Source of the DNA: Treponema sp.
GTDB lineage: Bacteria > Spirochaetota > Spirochaetia > Treponematales > Treponemataceae
Direction of reading: 5' to 3'
NCBI GenBank assembly: GCA_024402505.1
Contig: JAKSTP010000011.1
Coordinates: forward strand, 1 to 64,000
Length of the DNA: 64,000 bases
Part shown: positions 1-7,846 of the stretch, in pieces
Layout: every line of letters begins with the position of its first letter
How positions within the stretch are numbered: the first letter of the stretch is position 1
Program-made: the position numbers and the translations under genes
The notes under the pieces: generated by a model
Databases searched by the model: none
Told to the model about the DNA's origin: nothing
What the model saw: only the letters and a program-made list of their open reading frames with translations

Positions 1-915
1 GAAACATGTCAGGGAATCTTCACAGATTTTAAGAACATCGTTCAGTCAAACCGCATGAAAGTACCTTTTGGTGTTGCCCAGGTTGGTAAATCTTTCCGTA
101 ACGAAATCATCTTCAAAAACTTCATTTTCCGTACTGCTGAATTTGAACAGATGGAAATGGAATATTTCTGTAAACCAGGAACAGAAGATGAAACATTTGA
201 ACGCTGGCGAAATGACCGCTGGCAGTTCTACCTGAAATACGGTATTCCAGAAAAACAGCTTAAATGGCACCACCACGACAAACTGGCTCACTACGCAAAA
301 GACGCTTACGATATTACTTACAACTTCCCAATCGGTTTTGAAGAAATCGAAGGTATTCACTCACGAACAGACTTCGACCTTTCTCAGCACATGGAATATT
401 CTAAGAAAGATATGTCTTATATCGATCCAGATGATCCAAAAAACCGCTACGTTCCATACGTTATTGAAACTTCTGCCGGTCTTAACCGCAACTTCCTTAT
501 GTTCCTTTGTGAAGCATACGAAGAACAGAATGTTGGAACTGATGGAAAAGATGACTATCGTACAGTTCTTCACATGCATCCAAAACTTGCACCAATCACA
601 GTTGCAGTTCTTCCTCTTATGAAGAAAGACGGACTTGCTGAAAAAGCTAAAGAAATCCAGAATCTTCTTAAAGAAAACTTCGTAACAGACTACGATCAGA
701 GCGGAACTGTTGGTAAACGCTACCGCCGTCAGGACGAAGTTGGTACTCCATTCTGTGTAACTGTAGACTACGACACAATGGACAGCGCAAGTGAAAACTA
801 TGAAACTGTAACAGTTCGAAACCGTGATACAATGGAACAGGAACGTGTAAAACTTTCTGATCTGAACGGTTACATTTTCAACGCTATTGCCAATTATAAA
901 CCGGTACAGCGCTAA
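1..915 (+). CDS. glyS: Glycine--tRNA ligase, C-terminal part (5' truncated by window edge)
   Basis: The frame is already open at base 1 and runs to TAA at 913-915, so the gene begins outside the window. The first residues (ETCQGIF) correspond to the class II motif 2 region of the single-chain, alpha2-type glycyl-tRNA synthetase, normally written ETAQGIF. The RNEI and EFEQMEMEYF segments and the C-terminal anticodon-binding region (HPKLAPITVAVLPLMKK) follow the same family. It charges tRNA-Gly in the cytoplasm. An ATG at position 55 is in frame but internal to the catalytic domain and is not the start. An aldo/keto reductase-like gene follows after 14 nt. Confidence 0.95.
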   Translation, partial: ETCQGIFTDFKNIVQSNRMKVPFGVAQVGKSFRNEIIFKNFIFRTAEFEQMEMEYFCKPGTEDETFERWRNDRWQFYLKYGIPEKQLKWHHHDKLAHYAKDAYDITYNFPIGFEEIEGIHSRTDFDLSQHMEYSKKDMSYIDPDDPKNRYVPYVIETSAGLNRNFLMFLCEAYEEQNVGTDGKDDYRTVLHMHPKLAPITVAVLPLMKKDGLAEKAKEIQNLLKENFVTDYDQSGTVGKRYRRQDEVGTPFCVTVDYDTMDSASENYETVTVRNRDTMEQERVKLSDLNGYIFNAIANYKPVQR

Positions 916-929
916 GGAAATTACTTTCC

Positions 930-1688
930 ATGGAATACGTCCGGCTTGGAAAAACAAACCTTCTTGTAAGTCGTGTAGCATTTGGTGCTATGCGTCTTAA
1001 GGAAGGAGGAAACGATGAGGCTGCTCTGGTTGTTCGTAAAGCTTACGACGCCGGAGTAAACTTCTTTGATACATCAAGAAAGAGAGAAGGAAGTGAAAAA
1101 CTTCTTGGAGACGCTCTTTTTGATATCCGAAAAAATGTCTTCCTTTCTACAACTACATCTGCTTTAAGTCCATCCAATATCTGTGATGAACTTGAGCAGA
1201 GTCTTCTCACACTGCACACAGATTTTGTTGATTTATACCAGTTTGAGACAGAACGCTTTGTTCCTCTTCCTGGATACAACGACAAAGTTTACGAAACTCT
1301 TATAAAACTCAAAGAAGAAGGAAAAATCCGCCATATTGGAATTTGTACTCAGGATTATGATACAGCCTTAAAAGCTGTGGAAAGCGGGCTTTATGAAACT
1401 CTTCAGTTTCCTTTCAGTCTTGTAAGTCCTGAAGAATATTCCCTTCTTGTAAAGAAATGTGATGAAATGGATGTGGGTTTTATTGCCATGCAGCCATTAG
1501 GTGGCGGTCTTCTTGAAAATATTCCACTTGCATTCGGTTTTTTGAATCAGTTTGAAAATGTAATTCCTTTATGGGGTGCTACAAAAGACGATGAGTTGAA
1601 TCAGATTTTGTACTTCAATGAACATCCGCCAGTAATTGATGAAAATTTCAGAAAAGATGTGGAAAAACTGAGAAATTTCTTTAATTAG
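930..1688 (+). CDS. Aldo/keto reductase-fold protein with degenerate active site
   Basis: A 252-residue AKR-fold protein: N-terminal VRLGKTNLLVSRVAFGAM, the FFDTS strand and the DFVDLYQFE strand are all recognisable. Of the usual Asp-Tyr-Lys-His tetrad only Asp (about residue 47) is visible. The Tyr position (five residues later) is Arg52, the Lys position (normally T-K) is Thr75, and the His position (normally DLYQLH) is Glu106. NADPH-dependent reductase chemistry is therefore doubtful. The protein is also shorter than usual (about 300 residues). It begins 14 nt after glyS on the same strand with an AAGGA 11 nt before ATG, so it is probably cotranscribed. The fold is confident; the function is not known. 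Confidence 0.8.
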   Translation: MEYVRLGKTNLLVSRVAFGAMRLKEGGNDEAALVVRKAYDAGVNFFDTSRKREGSEKLLGDALFDIRKNVFLSTTTSALSPSNICDELEQSLLTLHTDFVDLYQFETERFVPLPGYNDKVYETLIKLKEEGKIRHIGICTQDYDTALKAVESGLYETLQFPFSLVSPEEYSLLVKKCDEMDVGFIAMQPLGGGLLENIPLAFGFLNQFENVIPLWGATKDDELNQILYFNEHPPVIDENFRKDVEKLRNFFN

Positions 1689-1690
1689 TT

Positions 1691-3097
1691 TTACTCGAAC
1701 ATACTGATGTCGATTTCTTCTTCGCCGTCTTTATTTACCTTTGGTGGTTCTACAGATACTGCCGGTGAAGGTGGCTCGAGGATAATCTTATTTGTCTGTT
1801 CAGGAGCCTGGTTTTCTGCTTCCTGAGAACTGGTTTCCGGTTCAAGGGCTTTCTTTTCGGCTTCTTTTTTTGCCTTCAGTTCTTCAGCCTGTTTAATGCT
1901 GTTTACAACGTCTTTAGTTTCTTTCTGGTTAAGAACTCGGATGATTGCACAACTGTCGGTATTAGTCTGAACAAGCTTTGGAGTTCCGTCTTTTTCTGTT
2001 TCAGTAAGCATCTGTACAATTGGAAGACGAGGATTGTCCTGGTTTACATCAACAACAACAGCACATTTTCCGTTTTTAAGGAAAACGTAAGTTCCAATAG
2101 GGTAGAGAGAAACTGTGTACAAAAGTGCCTTGATAATCTGGTCGTCATAAGGATGACCTTCGTTCTTAAGAAGTTCAAGGATTGCATCAAAAAGAGGACG
2201 GCCTTCTTTATAGCTTCGGTTGGATGTAATGGCTTCAAAAGCACAGGCAACAGCAATGATTTTTGCGTATGAAGAGATTTTATCACCTGTAAGCTGACGT
2301 GGATAACCGGTGCCGTTTTCTTTTTCATGGTGTTCAAGAACTGCCAGCTGAATGCTCATAGGGCACTGCATGTTTTTGGCAATTTCGTATCCCAAAACAG
2401 GGTGAGTATAAATCTGTGCTTTTTCACCGCCGGAAAGCTTTCTGTCTGTCATGTAAAGCTGTGGAGGCAGGCGGACCATACCAATTTCATGAATGATAGT
2501 TGCCATTCCAAGTTCAATAAGCTTTGAAATAGAAAGGTGAAGCTGGAGTCCAATGGCAAGTGAAAGAACTGTACTACGCATTGCATGAATAACAATAAAG
2601 TTGTGTTCTTTATGTTCTGTGTCTGGGTTGATGCGGAGCATGAATCTTTTATTGTCTTTAATAAAAACACAAAGTTCTTTTACTGTGTCGCTAAGTTCAT
2701 TTAAATCAATTTCATTGTGTGTTACGTAACGGGTAAATAGTGAATTGATATAATTCATGTACTCGTTGTAAACACCTTCAATAACAGCCATACGGGCTTT
2801 GTCATTGTTTCCTGTAAAGGCTTTCTTGGAATTTTCAAAGGCCTCAATAACTGACTGTCCGATTTTTGCTGCAGGGCCAGACTTTTCATCATTTCCGTTG
2901 TTTGAAAGGCCAATGTCTCCGCCTAATGAAATACCACCAGTACAATTAAATTCATTAAAATCCCATTCTTTAAGTGCCTTTATAAGGTCTTCTGTAACCT
3001 GGGCTGTGTGAGGAAGAACGAGAAAATTACTGTCAATGAACAGATCACCAGTAAAAGTGAGTTCATCTTTTAATTGATCAATCTTGATGGTTTCCAT
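1691..3097 (-). CDS. HD-GYP-type signalling protein with altered metal-site residues
   Basis: A 468-residue protein. The start was moved to ATG 3097 (METIKIDQLK), which has GGAA upstream and lies about 13 nt downstream of the expected start site of a sigma-28 promoter; the frame stays open further upstream across that promoter. The N-terminal part resembles the regulatory domain found before many HD-GYP modules. The central domain keeps HHEKENGTGYP, the GYP hallmark of cyclic-di-GMP phosphodiesterases. The HD pair is HE (HEIGM instead of HDIGK) and the later metal-ligand motif VADxFDA reads VACAFEA. The C-terminus is a Lys/Glu-rich tail. It may bind rather than hydrolyse cyclic-di-GMP. The sigma-28 promoter suggests a role in motility. 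Confidence 0.85.
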   Translation of the reverse strand: METIKIDQLKDELTFTGDLFIDSNFLVLPHTAQVTEDLIKALKEWDFNEFNCTGGISLGGDIGLSNNGNDEKSGPAAKIGQSVIEAFENSKKAFTGNNDKARMAVIEGVYNEYMNYINSLFTRYVTHNEIDLNELSDTVKELCVFIKDNKRFMLRINPDTEHKEHNFIVIHAMRSTVLSLAIGLQLHLSISKLIELGMATIIHEIGMVRLPPQLYMTDRKLSGGEKAQIYTHPVLGYEIAKNMQCPMSIQLAVLEHHEKENGTGYPRQLTGDKISSYAKIIAVACAFEAITSNRSYKEGRPLFDAILELLKNEGHPYDDQIIKALLYTVSLYPIGTYVFLKNGKCAVVVDVNQDNPRLPIVQMLTETEKDGTPKLVQTNTDSCAIIRVLNQKETKDVVNSIKQAEELKAKKEAEKKALEPETSSQEAENQAPEQTNKIILEPPSPAVSVEPPKVNKDGEEEIDISMFE

Positions 3098-3116
3098 AGA
3101 TATTTTTCCATATATA

Positions 3117-3144
3117 TTATCGGTATATTGTACATAAAACTTTA
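3117..3144 (-). promoter_or_regulatory. Sigma-28 (FliA) promoter of the HD-GYP gene
   Basis: On the minus strand, TAAAGTTT (3144-3137), 12 nt, then ACCGATAA (3124-3117). The sigma-28 consensus is TAAAGTTT-N11-GCCGATAA, so the -35 is exact and the -10 differs at one base. The expected transcript start is about 13 nt before the ATG at 3097. Confidence 0.8.
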
Positions 3145-3168
3145 ATCTTTCTGGAATGTGATTAAGGC

Positions 3169-3206
3169 AAAAAAAAAGCTGAGAAATCTCACACATTTCT
3201 CAGCTT
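3169..3206 (-). terminator. Rho-independent terminator
   Basis: A perfect 12-bp inverted repeat (AAGCTGAGAAAT and its complement) with a 7-nt loop. On the minus strand it runs into eight T residues. It ends any transcript coming from the right, either the alpha-galactosidase mRNA or the small-RNA candidate at 3169-3267, just before the HD-GYP promoter. Confidence 0.9.
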
Positions 3207-3267
3207 AATTTACTAACGATGAAGTATTTCAAGATGTCTGGATGTCTGTCACCCTGAATAACTTACA
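3169..3267 (-). ncRNA. Candidate sigma-28-dependent small RNA 1
   Basis: Between the alpha-galactosidase stop and the HD-GYP promoter there is a free-standing unit: a near-perfect sigma-28 promoter (3274-3300), about 99 nt of sequence, and a strong intrinsic terminator. The only early ATG is followed at once by TAA and I see no ribosome-binding site or useful reading frame, so a non-coding RNA is the simplest reading. The alternative is an attenuated extra leader of the HD-GYP gene. Confidence 0.5.
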
Positions 3268-3273
3268 TTTATA

Positions 3274-3300
3274 TTATCGGATGACAGATGTTCCACTTTA
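3274..3300 (-). promoter_or_regulatory. Sigma-28 promoter of small RNA candidate 1
   Basis: On the minus strand, TAAAGTGG (3300-3293), exactly 11 nt, then TCCGATAA (3281-3274). This matches TAAAGTTT-N11-GCCGATAA at 13 of 16 positions with canonical spacing. No gene lies between it and the terminator at 3169-3206. Confidence 0.75.
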
Positions 3301-3319
3301 GCGATTTATAGAAAATTCT

Positions 3320-5518
3320 TTAAATTTTTTCAAAATAAATCAATCTTGAAGCAAAATCTCCCCACATTCGGTTTATTGAAAGTCCAGCATTTTTCAATGT
3401 TCGGCCGGAAAGTGTTACTGATGGAAATGCTTCCTTGTCTTCATCAGGATAGGTGATGCGGTAGGTTGCGTTTTCATCAAGACCGGAAATCTTTATGATG
3501 TAGGTCTTGTAGTTTGCATGATTAAGCACCTGAACAAAAGTCATAAGGGCTTTTGATTTGTCACTGTTAACGCTCATCCAGGCATCATACTGATTGTTTT
3601 CCCTATAACTTGCAATCTTGTAATAATCGCCTTCACGTATAAGTTCATTGAACTTTTTGTAAAGTGAAATCTGGTTTGGAATTTCCTGGCGGTCTTCTTT
3701 TGAAAGTTTTGTAATATCAAGTTCGTATCCAAAAGTTCCCGAAAGAGCAACGTAACCTCGTGTTTTAAATGGGGTATTTCTTCCAACTGCGTGGTTCGGA
3801 CAAACAGAAACGTGAGCTCCCATGCAGGAAAGCGGATACATAAGGGCAGTGCCTTCCTGAATGGAAAGTCGTTCAATGGCATCTGTATCGTCGGAAGTCC
3901 AGATCTGCGGGCTGAAGTAAAGCATTCCAGGATCAAACCGAGCGCCACCTCCAGAACAGTTTTCAAGAAGAAGATAAGAGAATTCTGTTACAAGGCGGTT
4001 CTGCATTTCGTACATGGCAAGAACATAACGGTGGAAGAATTCACCCATCTGGTCTTTTGGAAGACCGGCCGATCCAATGTCGCAAAGCTGGCGGTTCATA
4101 TCCCATTTTACATATTCAATATTTGCACTTCTAAGGATTCTTGCCACACTTTCGTAGGCGTAATCCCGAACTTCTTTTCTTGTAATATCAAGAACCAGCT
4201 GGTTTCTGGAAAGACCAGGATTCCGTCCTTTTATCTGGATGGCCCAGTCTGGATGAGCTCTGAACAGGTCTGAATCAGGACAGATCATTTCCGGCTCAAA
4301 CCAGATGCCGAATTTCATGCCAAGTTTGTTTACTTCATCAACAAGGTATTTTAATCCGCCCTGAATTTTCTTTTCGTTTACAACCCAGTCACCAAGTCCT
4401 GAATTGTCGTCGTCACGCTTTCCAAACCAGCCGTCATCCATAACAAGCATTTCAATGCCGTCTTTGGAAGCTTCTCTTGCAATGTCCAGAAGCTTTTCTG
4501 TGTTGAAATTGAAGTAGGTTGCTTCCCAGTTATTGATAAGAATAGGACGCATTTTGTTTTTGAAAGGAGAGCGTATCAGGTTCTGGCGGTAAAGATTGTG
4601 GAACTGGTGAGTCATTCCATTAAGTCCCTGGTTTGAATAGGAAAGAACTGCCTGTGGACTTGTAAATGTTTCGCCTTTATTTAATTTCCAGGTGAAATTT
4701 GCAGGATTGATTCCCATCTGAATGCGGATGGAGTTGAACTGGCTTTCCTGTACTTGTGCCATGAAGTTTCCGGAGTAAATGAAGTTTACCCCATAAACAC
4801 GGCCATTATTCCATGAAGCATTGTGATCTGTAACGGCAATAAAAGCGTGTTCCTGGTGACTTGTTTCACCCCGGTTGGAGATGACTCCCTGAAGTCCCAT
4901 GTGGATAGGGTGACGTTCAATTTTTCGTTCCCGAGCCCAGGAGCCGTGAAGGGTAATTACGTCAAAATCTTCGTTGTCCATGTCAAAAGAAAGGGAAAGA
5001 CATTTTTTCAGATAAACAGATTCGCTGCTTTCGTTTGTTACCTGTACATTTCTTACAATGATGTCTTTGTCGGAAAATACAACGTAATTTAAGATGATTT
5101 TTACTCCAAGAACCTTGTCTTTGCATGTAATTTCAAGGGTGTCTGCATTGTCTCCAAAAACACATGGAAGCCCCTGAAAGGAAGGACAACCTTTGTATAT
5201 TCTGTAACTTTCGTATTCTGGGAAAACTGCATTGTTTCCCTGGCTTGAAGTAATGGCAATGGCACTTTCCCGGAAATCACCAATGCCGTCTGGAGGTAAT
5301 TCGTGAGGATACATATCCATGAAAGAAAGTTTTTCACGGGGAAGTTTTGAAGGGTAAAATGGGTACTGGTCTGCACGCAGCAGGTATGAAATATCATCTT
5401 CGTTGATGGAAGAACCGTAATATGCATGTCCAAGATAACCGTCAGTTACTTTCATAACGTAGGTTGAATCAGGTGTGTTTAGAAAGAACATTTCGTTCTG
5501 TTTGTTGTAAGTAATCAT
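3320..5518 (-). CDS. Alpha-galactosidase, glycoside hydrolase family 36
   Basis: A 732-residue GH36 enzyme releasing alpha-1,6-linked galactose from raffinose-type oligosaccharides or galactomannan. Family blocks are clear: DDGWFGKRDDDNSGLGDW, GIWFEPEM, the nucleophile Asp in KWDMNR (about residue 471) and the acid/base Asp in SDDTDAIERL (about 543). Length fits the family. There is no signal peptide, so it is probably cytosolic. I chose ATG 5518 rather than the more upstream ATG 5563 because a good promoter lies between them and places the transcript start essentially at 5518. It is transcribed divergently from ispG. With the nearby GH130 gene it suggests use of plant galactomannan. Confidence 0.93.
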   Translation of the reverse strand: MITYNKQNEMFFLNTPDSTYVMKVTDGYLGHAYYGSSINEDDISYLLRADQYPFYPSKLPREKLSFMDMYPHELPPDGIGDFRESAIAITSSQGNNAVFPEYESYRIYKGCPSFQGLPCVFGDNADTLEITCKDKVLGVKIILNYVVFSDKDIIVRNVQVTNESSESVYLKKCLSLSFDMDNEDFDVITLHGSWARERKIERHPIHMGLQGVISNRGETSHQEHAFIAVTDHNASWNNGRVYGVNFIYSGNFMAQVQESQFNSIRIQMGINPANFTWKLNKGETFTSPQAVLSYSNQGLNGMTHQFHNLYRQNLIRSPFKNKMRPILINNWEATYFNFNTEKLLDIAREASKDGIEMLVMDDGWFGKRDDDNSGLGDWVVNEKKIQGGLKYLVDEVNKLGMKFGIWFEPEMICPDSDLFRAHPDWAIQIKGRNPGLSRNQLVLDITRKEVRDYAYESVARILRSANIEYVKWDMNRQLCDIGSAGLPKDQMGEFFHRYVLAMYEMQNRLVTEFSYLLLENCSGGGARFDPGMLYFSPQIWTSDDTDAIERLSIQEGTALMYPLSCMGAHVSVCPNHAVGRNTPFKTRGYVALSGTFGYELDITKLSKEDRQEIPNQISLYKKFNELIREGDYYKIASYRENNQYDAWMSVNSDKSKALMTFVQVLNHANYKTYIIKISGLDENATYRITYPDEDKEAFPSVTLSGRTLKNAGLSINRMWGDFASRLIYFEKI

Positions 5519-5525
5519 GTAATAA

Positions 5526-5553
5526 ATTATAGCCTTTTTAGGTAAAATTGCAA
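5526..5553 (-). promoter_or_regulatory. Promoter of alpha-galactosidase, apparently leaderless
   Basis: On the minus strand, TTGCAA (5553-5548), 16 nt, TATAAT (5531-5526), then only 7 nt to the ATG at 5518. The expected transcript start coincides with the start codon and no Shine-Dalgarno sequence is possible. The TTGCAA box is self-complementary and is shared with the ispG promoter. Confidence 0.75.
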
Positions 5554-5576
5554 TTTTTATCATGGTAAATTATAAT
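5548..5576 (+). promoter_or_regulatory. Promoter of ispG, apparently leaderless
   Basis: TTGCAA (5548-5553), 17 nt, TATAAT (5571-5576), then 7 nt to the ATG at 5584. It uses the same palindromic -35 hexamer as the divergent alpha-galactosidase promoter, so polymerase can probably occupy only one direction at a time. Confidence 0.75.
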
Positions 5577-5583
5577 TAGTTTT

Positions 5584-6666
5584 ATGACACGACAGATTTC
5601 AATTGGCGGAAAAGGCCTTACAAAAAAAGTTCTTATTGGCGGTGGTGCTCCGGTAACACTTCAGACCATGTGGAAAGAAAGCATCAAAGAAATGGATGAT
5701 GAACAGCTTGAATCCATTGTTAAACGCCTTGATAATATGCAGAAAATGGGCTGCGATATTGTTCGCTTTGCAGTTCCGGATTTTGAAAGTGCTGCAAACC
5801 TTTGTAAAATAGCAGAGCGTACTTCTGCTCCTCTTGTGGCAGATATTCATTTTAATTACCGGCTGGCTCTTGCCTGTCTTGAAGGTAATGTGGCCGCTAT
5901 CAGAATTAATCCTGGAAATATAGGGAGTTTTGAAAATACAAAGGCAGTGGTTGATGCATGCCGGGAAAAGGGAGTGGCAATCCGCATTGGAATTAATTCC
6001 GGAAGTCTTCCAAAAGATCTTCAGGCTGCTGTTGCAGAAGGAAAGATGAGCCGGGCTGAAGCTATCTGTGAAACTGCTGTCAGGGAAATAGAAGTTTTTG
6101 AAAAGCTTGATTTTCACAATGTTGTAGTAAGCATGAAATCCAGTTCTGTAGAAGAAACCGTTGAATCCAATGAATTTTTTGCAAAAAAATATGATTATCC
6201 TCTTCATCTTGGTGTTACGGAAGCCGGTCCTCTTATTGGGGGTGTTGTAAAGTCTACAATTGCATTCAGCCGTCTTTTAAGTAAAGGAATAGGGGATACA
6301 ATCCGCGTAAGTCTTTCTTCCGAAATGGAAAATGAAGTTATAGCCGGCCGGGAAATTCTTCATGAGTGTAAAATGCGTAATGGCGGAATAACCCTGGTTT
6401 CCTGTCCACGGTGCGGTCGTATGGGCTTTGATGTTCACGGCTTTGTGGATCGATGGCAGTCTGAACTTTTTAAAATTGACGCAAATCTTACTGTTGCTGT
6501 TATGGGGTGTGTTGTAAACGGTCCTGGAGAAGGTAAGCATGCTGATCTTGGTATAGCGGGAGCTTCGGACAACGTGATTATTTTCAAAAAAGGTGAAATA
6601 GTTCGAACAATTCCAGCAAAAGATGCCGATAATGCATTTAGAGAAGAACTGCAAAAACTTCTATAA
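5584..6666 (+). CDS. ispG: 4-hydroxy-3-methylbut-2-en-1-yl diphosphate synthase
   Basis: A 360-residue [4Fe-4S] enzyme of the non-mevalonate (MEP) isoprenoid pathway that converts ME-cPP to HMBPP. The TIM-barrel part contains RFAVPDFESA and VADIHFNYRLAL. The cluster ligands are visible as SCPRCGR (about residues 273 and 276) and GCVVNGPGE (about 308). Length fits the short bacterial form. Two further isoprenoid genes, dxr and uppS, lie at 45-48 kb. Transcription appears leaderless. The gene is followed 27 nt later by a TPR protein. Confidence 0.96.
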   Translation: MTRQISIGGKGLTKKVLIGGGAPVTLQTMWKESIKEMDDEQLESIVKRLDNMQKMGCDIVRFAVPDFESAANLCKIAERTSAPLVADIHFNYRLALACLEGNVAAIRINPGNIGSFENTKAVVDACREKGVAIRIGINSGSLPKDLQAAVAEGKMSRAEAICETAVREIEVFEKLDFHNVVVSMKSSSVEETVESNEFFAKKYDYPLHLGVTEAGPLIGGVVKSTIAFSRLLSKGIGDTIRVSLSSEMENEVIAGREILHECKMRNGGITLVSCPRCGRMGFDVHGFVDRWQSELFKIDANLTVAVMGCVVNGPGEGKHADLGIAGASDNVIIFKKGEIVRTIPAKDADNAFREELQKLL

Positions 6667-6693
6667 AATAGCAGTTTGTTTTGGGAGAATCTG

Positions 6694-7761
6694 ATGAAAA
6701 AATCAGTTTGTGCGCTTGTTGTTTTAATGTCATGCCTTTCACTTTTTGCTCTTGATGAAAGCCAGCGCCTTTATAATGAAGCACTCACTTACTATGAAAA
6801 CGCCGATTATGGCCGGGCTTTAAAACCATGTGAAGAAGCTATCCGTCTCCATAAGGAAGATATTGAGGGACAGGAGGAACAGATAAAAAATGCCTTAAAA
6901 CCCCGCCAGGTTGCTCTTGCAGGTAACAGCATTGTTGAAATCCTTAAAGTTTTGAATAAGCGTGAAGAATGGGATTATGTAAACCTCATAAAATATTACC
7001 TGAATAAAAAAGGTGAAGCTTATTTTGATGACAACATTGAGAATCTTCTGGCTTACCTAAAAAAAATTGAAATCTATCCTGAAGCACATAAACTGATTGG
7101 TGATATTTATAAAATTGAAGGCGAATATGATTTTGCCGAAATGTATTACAAAAATGCCATTGATAATGCTGATGTTCTTGATGTAGTTGATGAACGCTAT
7201 GAAATTCTTTACCAGCTGGCAGAAATTTCACGTCTTAAAGGCGATGAAAATGAAATGGAAACCCGTCTTCTTGGAATTTTAAGTGACGATGTTTACTTTA
7301 CAAAACGAACACTGGCTTCAAATATGGTAACATTTGTCCGTAAAAATCAGAAAGACACCCTTGAAAAATATTTCCAGATGTACCGCGCAGATAATTACTA
7401 TATGATGAATGCCTATGTGCAGCTGGCAGACTATTATTTCAAAAAGGGTCAGATGGAACGATCTCTTCAGTTCTGTACTCTTGCCACAATTACAGGTTTT
7501 ACAAAAATAGAACAGGTTGTATCAAAACGCGATATTTCTTTTGAATATACAGATTTTAGTTCCCTTCTGCAGCAGGCTTCATTTTATGATGATGTAGTGG
7601 AGTGGGGTACAAAAAATAATTTCTGGAAGATTTTGAATATGCTGGCAGTAATTACAAGAACTGACGGTAATGACAAATTCTCCGATTCCCTTCTTTACAT
7701 CCTGGCTGAACATTCCCCACTTGAATACTACCGTAGGGAAGCAGTCCTTCTTATAAAGTAA
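6694..7761 (+). CDS. Exported TPR-repeat protein
   Basis: A 355-residue protein starting at ATG 6694, 6 nt after GGGAG. The N-terminus (MKKSVCALVVLMSCLSLFA) is a signal peptide, so the protein is probably periplasmic. Several helix pairs have the tetratricopeptide pattern, for example YNEALTYYENADYGRAL near residue 27, LIGDIYKIEGEYDFAEMYY in the middle and LADYYFKKGQMERSLQF further on. TPR proteins are scaffolds; no enzymatic motif is present and the partner is unknown. It lies behind ispG and ends at a bidirectional terminator. Confidence 0.8.
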   Translation: MKKSVCALVVLMSCLSLFALDESQRLYNEALTYYENADYGRALKPCEEAIRLHKEDIEGQEEQIKNALKPRQVALAGNSIVEILKVLNKREEWDYVNLIKYYLNKKGEAYFDDNIENLLAYLKKIEIYPEAHKLIGDIYKIEGEYDFAEMYYKNAIDNADVLDVVDERYEILYQLAEISRLKGDENEMETRLLGILSDDVYFTKRTLASNMVTFVRKNQKDTLEKYFQMYRADNYYMMNAYVQLADYYFKKGQMERSLQFCTLATITGFTKIEQVVSKRDISFEYTDFSSLLQQASFYDDVVEWGTKNNFWKILNMLAVITRTDGNDKFSDSLLYILAEHSPLEYYRREAVLLIK

Positions 7762-7790
7762 ATAGTTATTTATTATTTTGATAATATAAA

Positions 7791-7829
7791 AAAAAGGGGC
7801 TGTCCATTCTTTTTGGACAGCCCCTTTTT
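7791..7829. terminator. Bidirectional terminator, copy 1 of a repeated hairpin
   Basis: A long perfect stem (GGGGCTGTCCA and its complement) with a T-rich loop, flanked by A and T runs so that it can work on both strands. It separates the convergent TPR and thrS genes. The core is repeated almost unchanged behind flaA at 29759-29791. Confidence 0.9.
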
Positions 7830-7846
7830 CTAACCTATAAATTAGT

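Noticed and set aside
6625-6632. A perfect GCCGATAA inside the ispG coding region
   Set aside because: It codes for conserved-frame residues (ADN), has no TAAA-like -35 at the right distance and no downstream gene close enough to need it.
7791-7829. The repeated GGGCTGTCCA hairpin as an end of an insertion sequence
   Set aside because: No transposase, no target-site duplication and both copies sit exactly at gene ends with T tracts, so terminators are the better reading.
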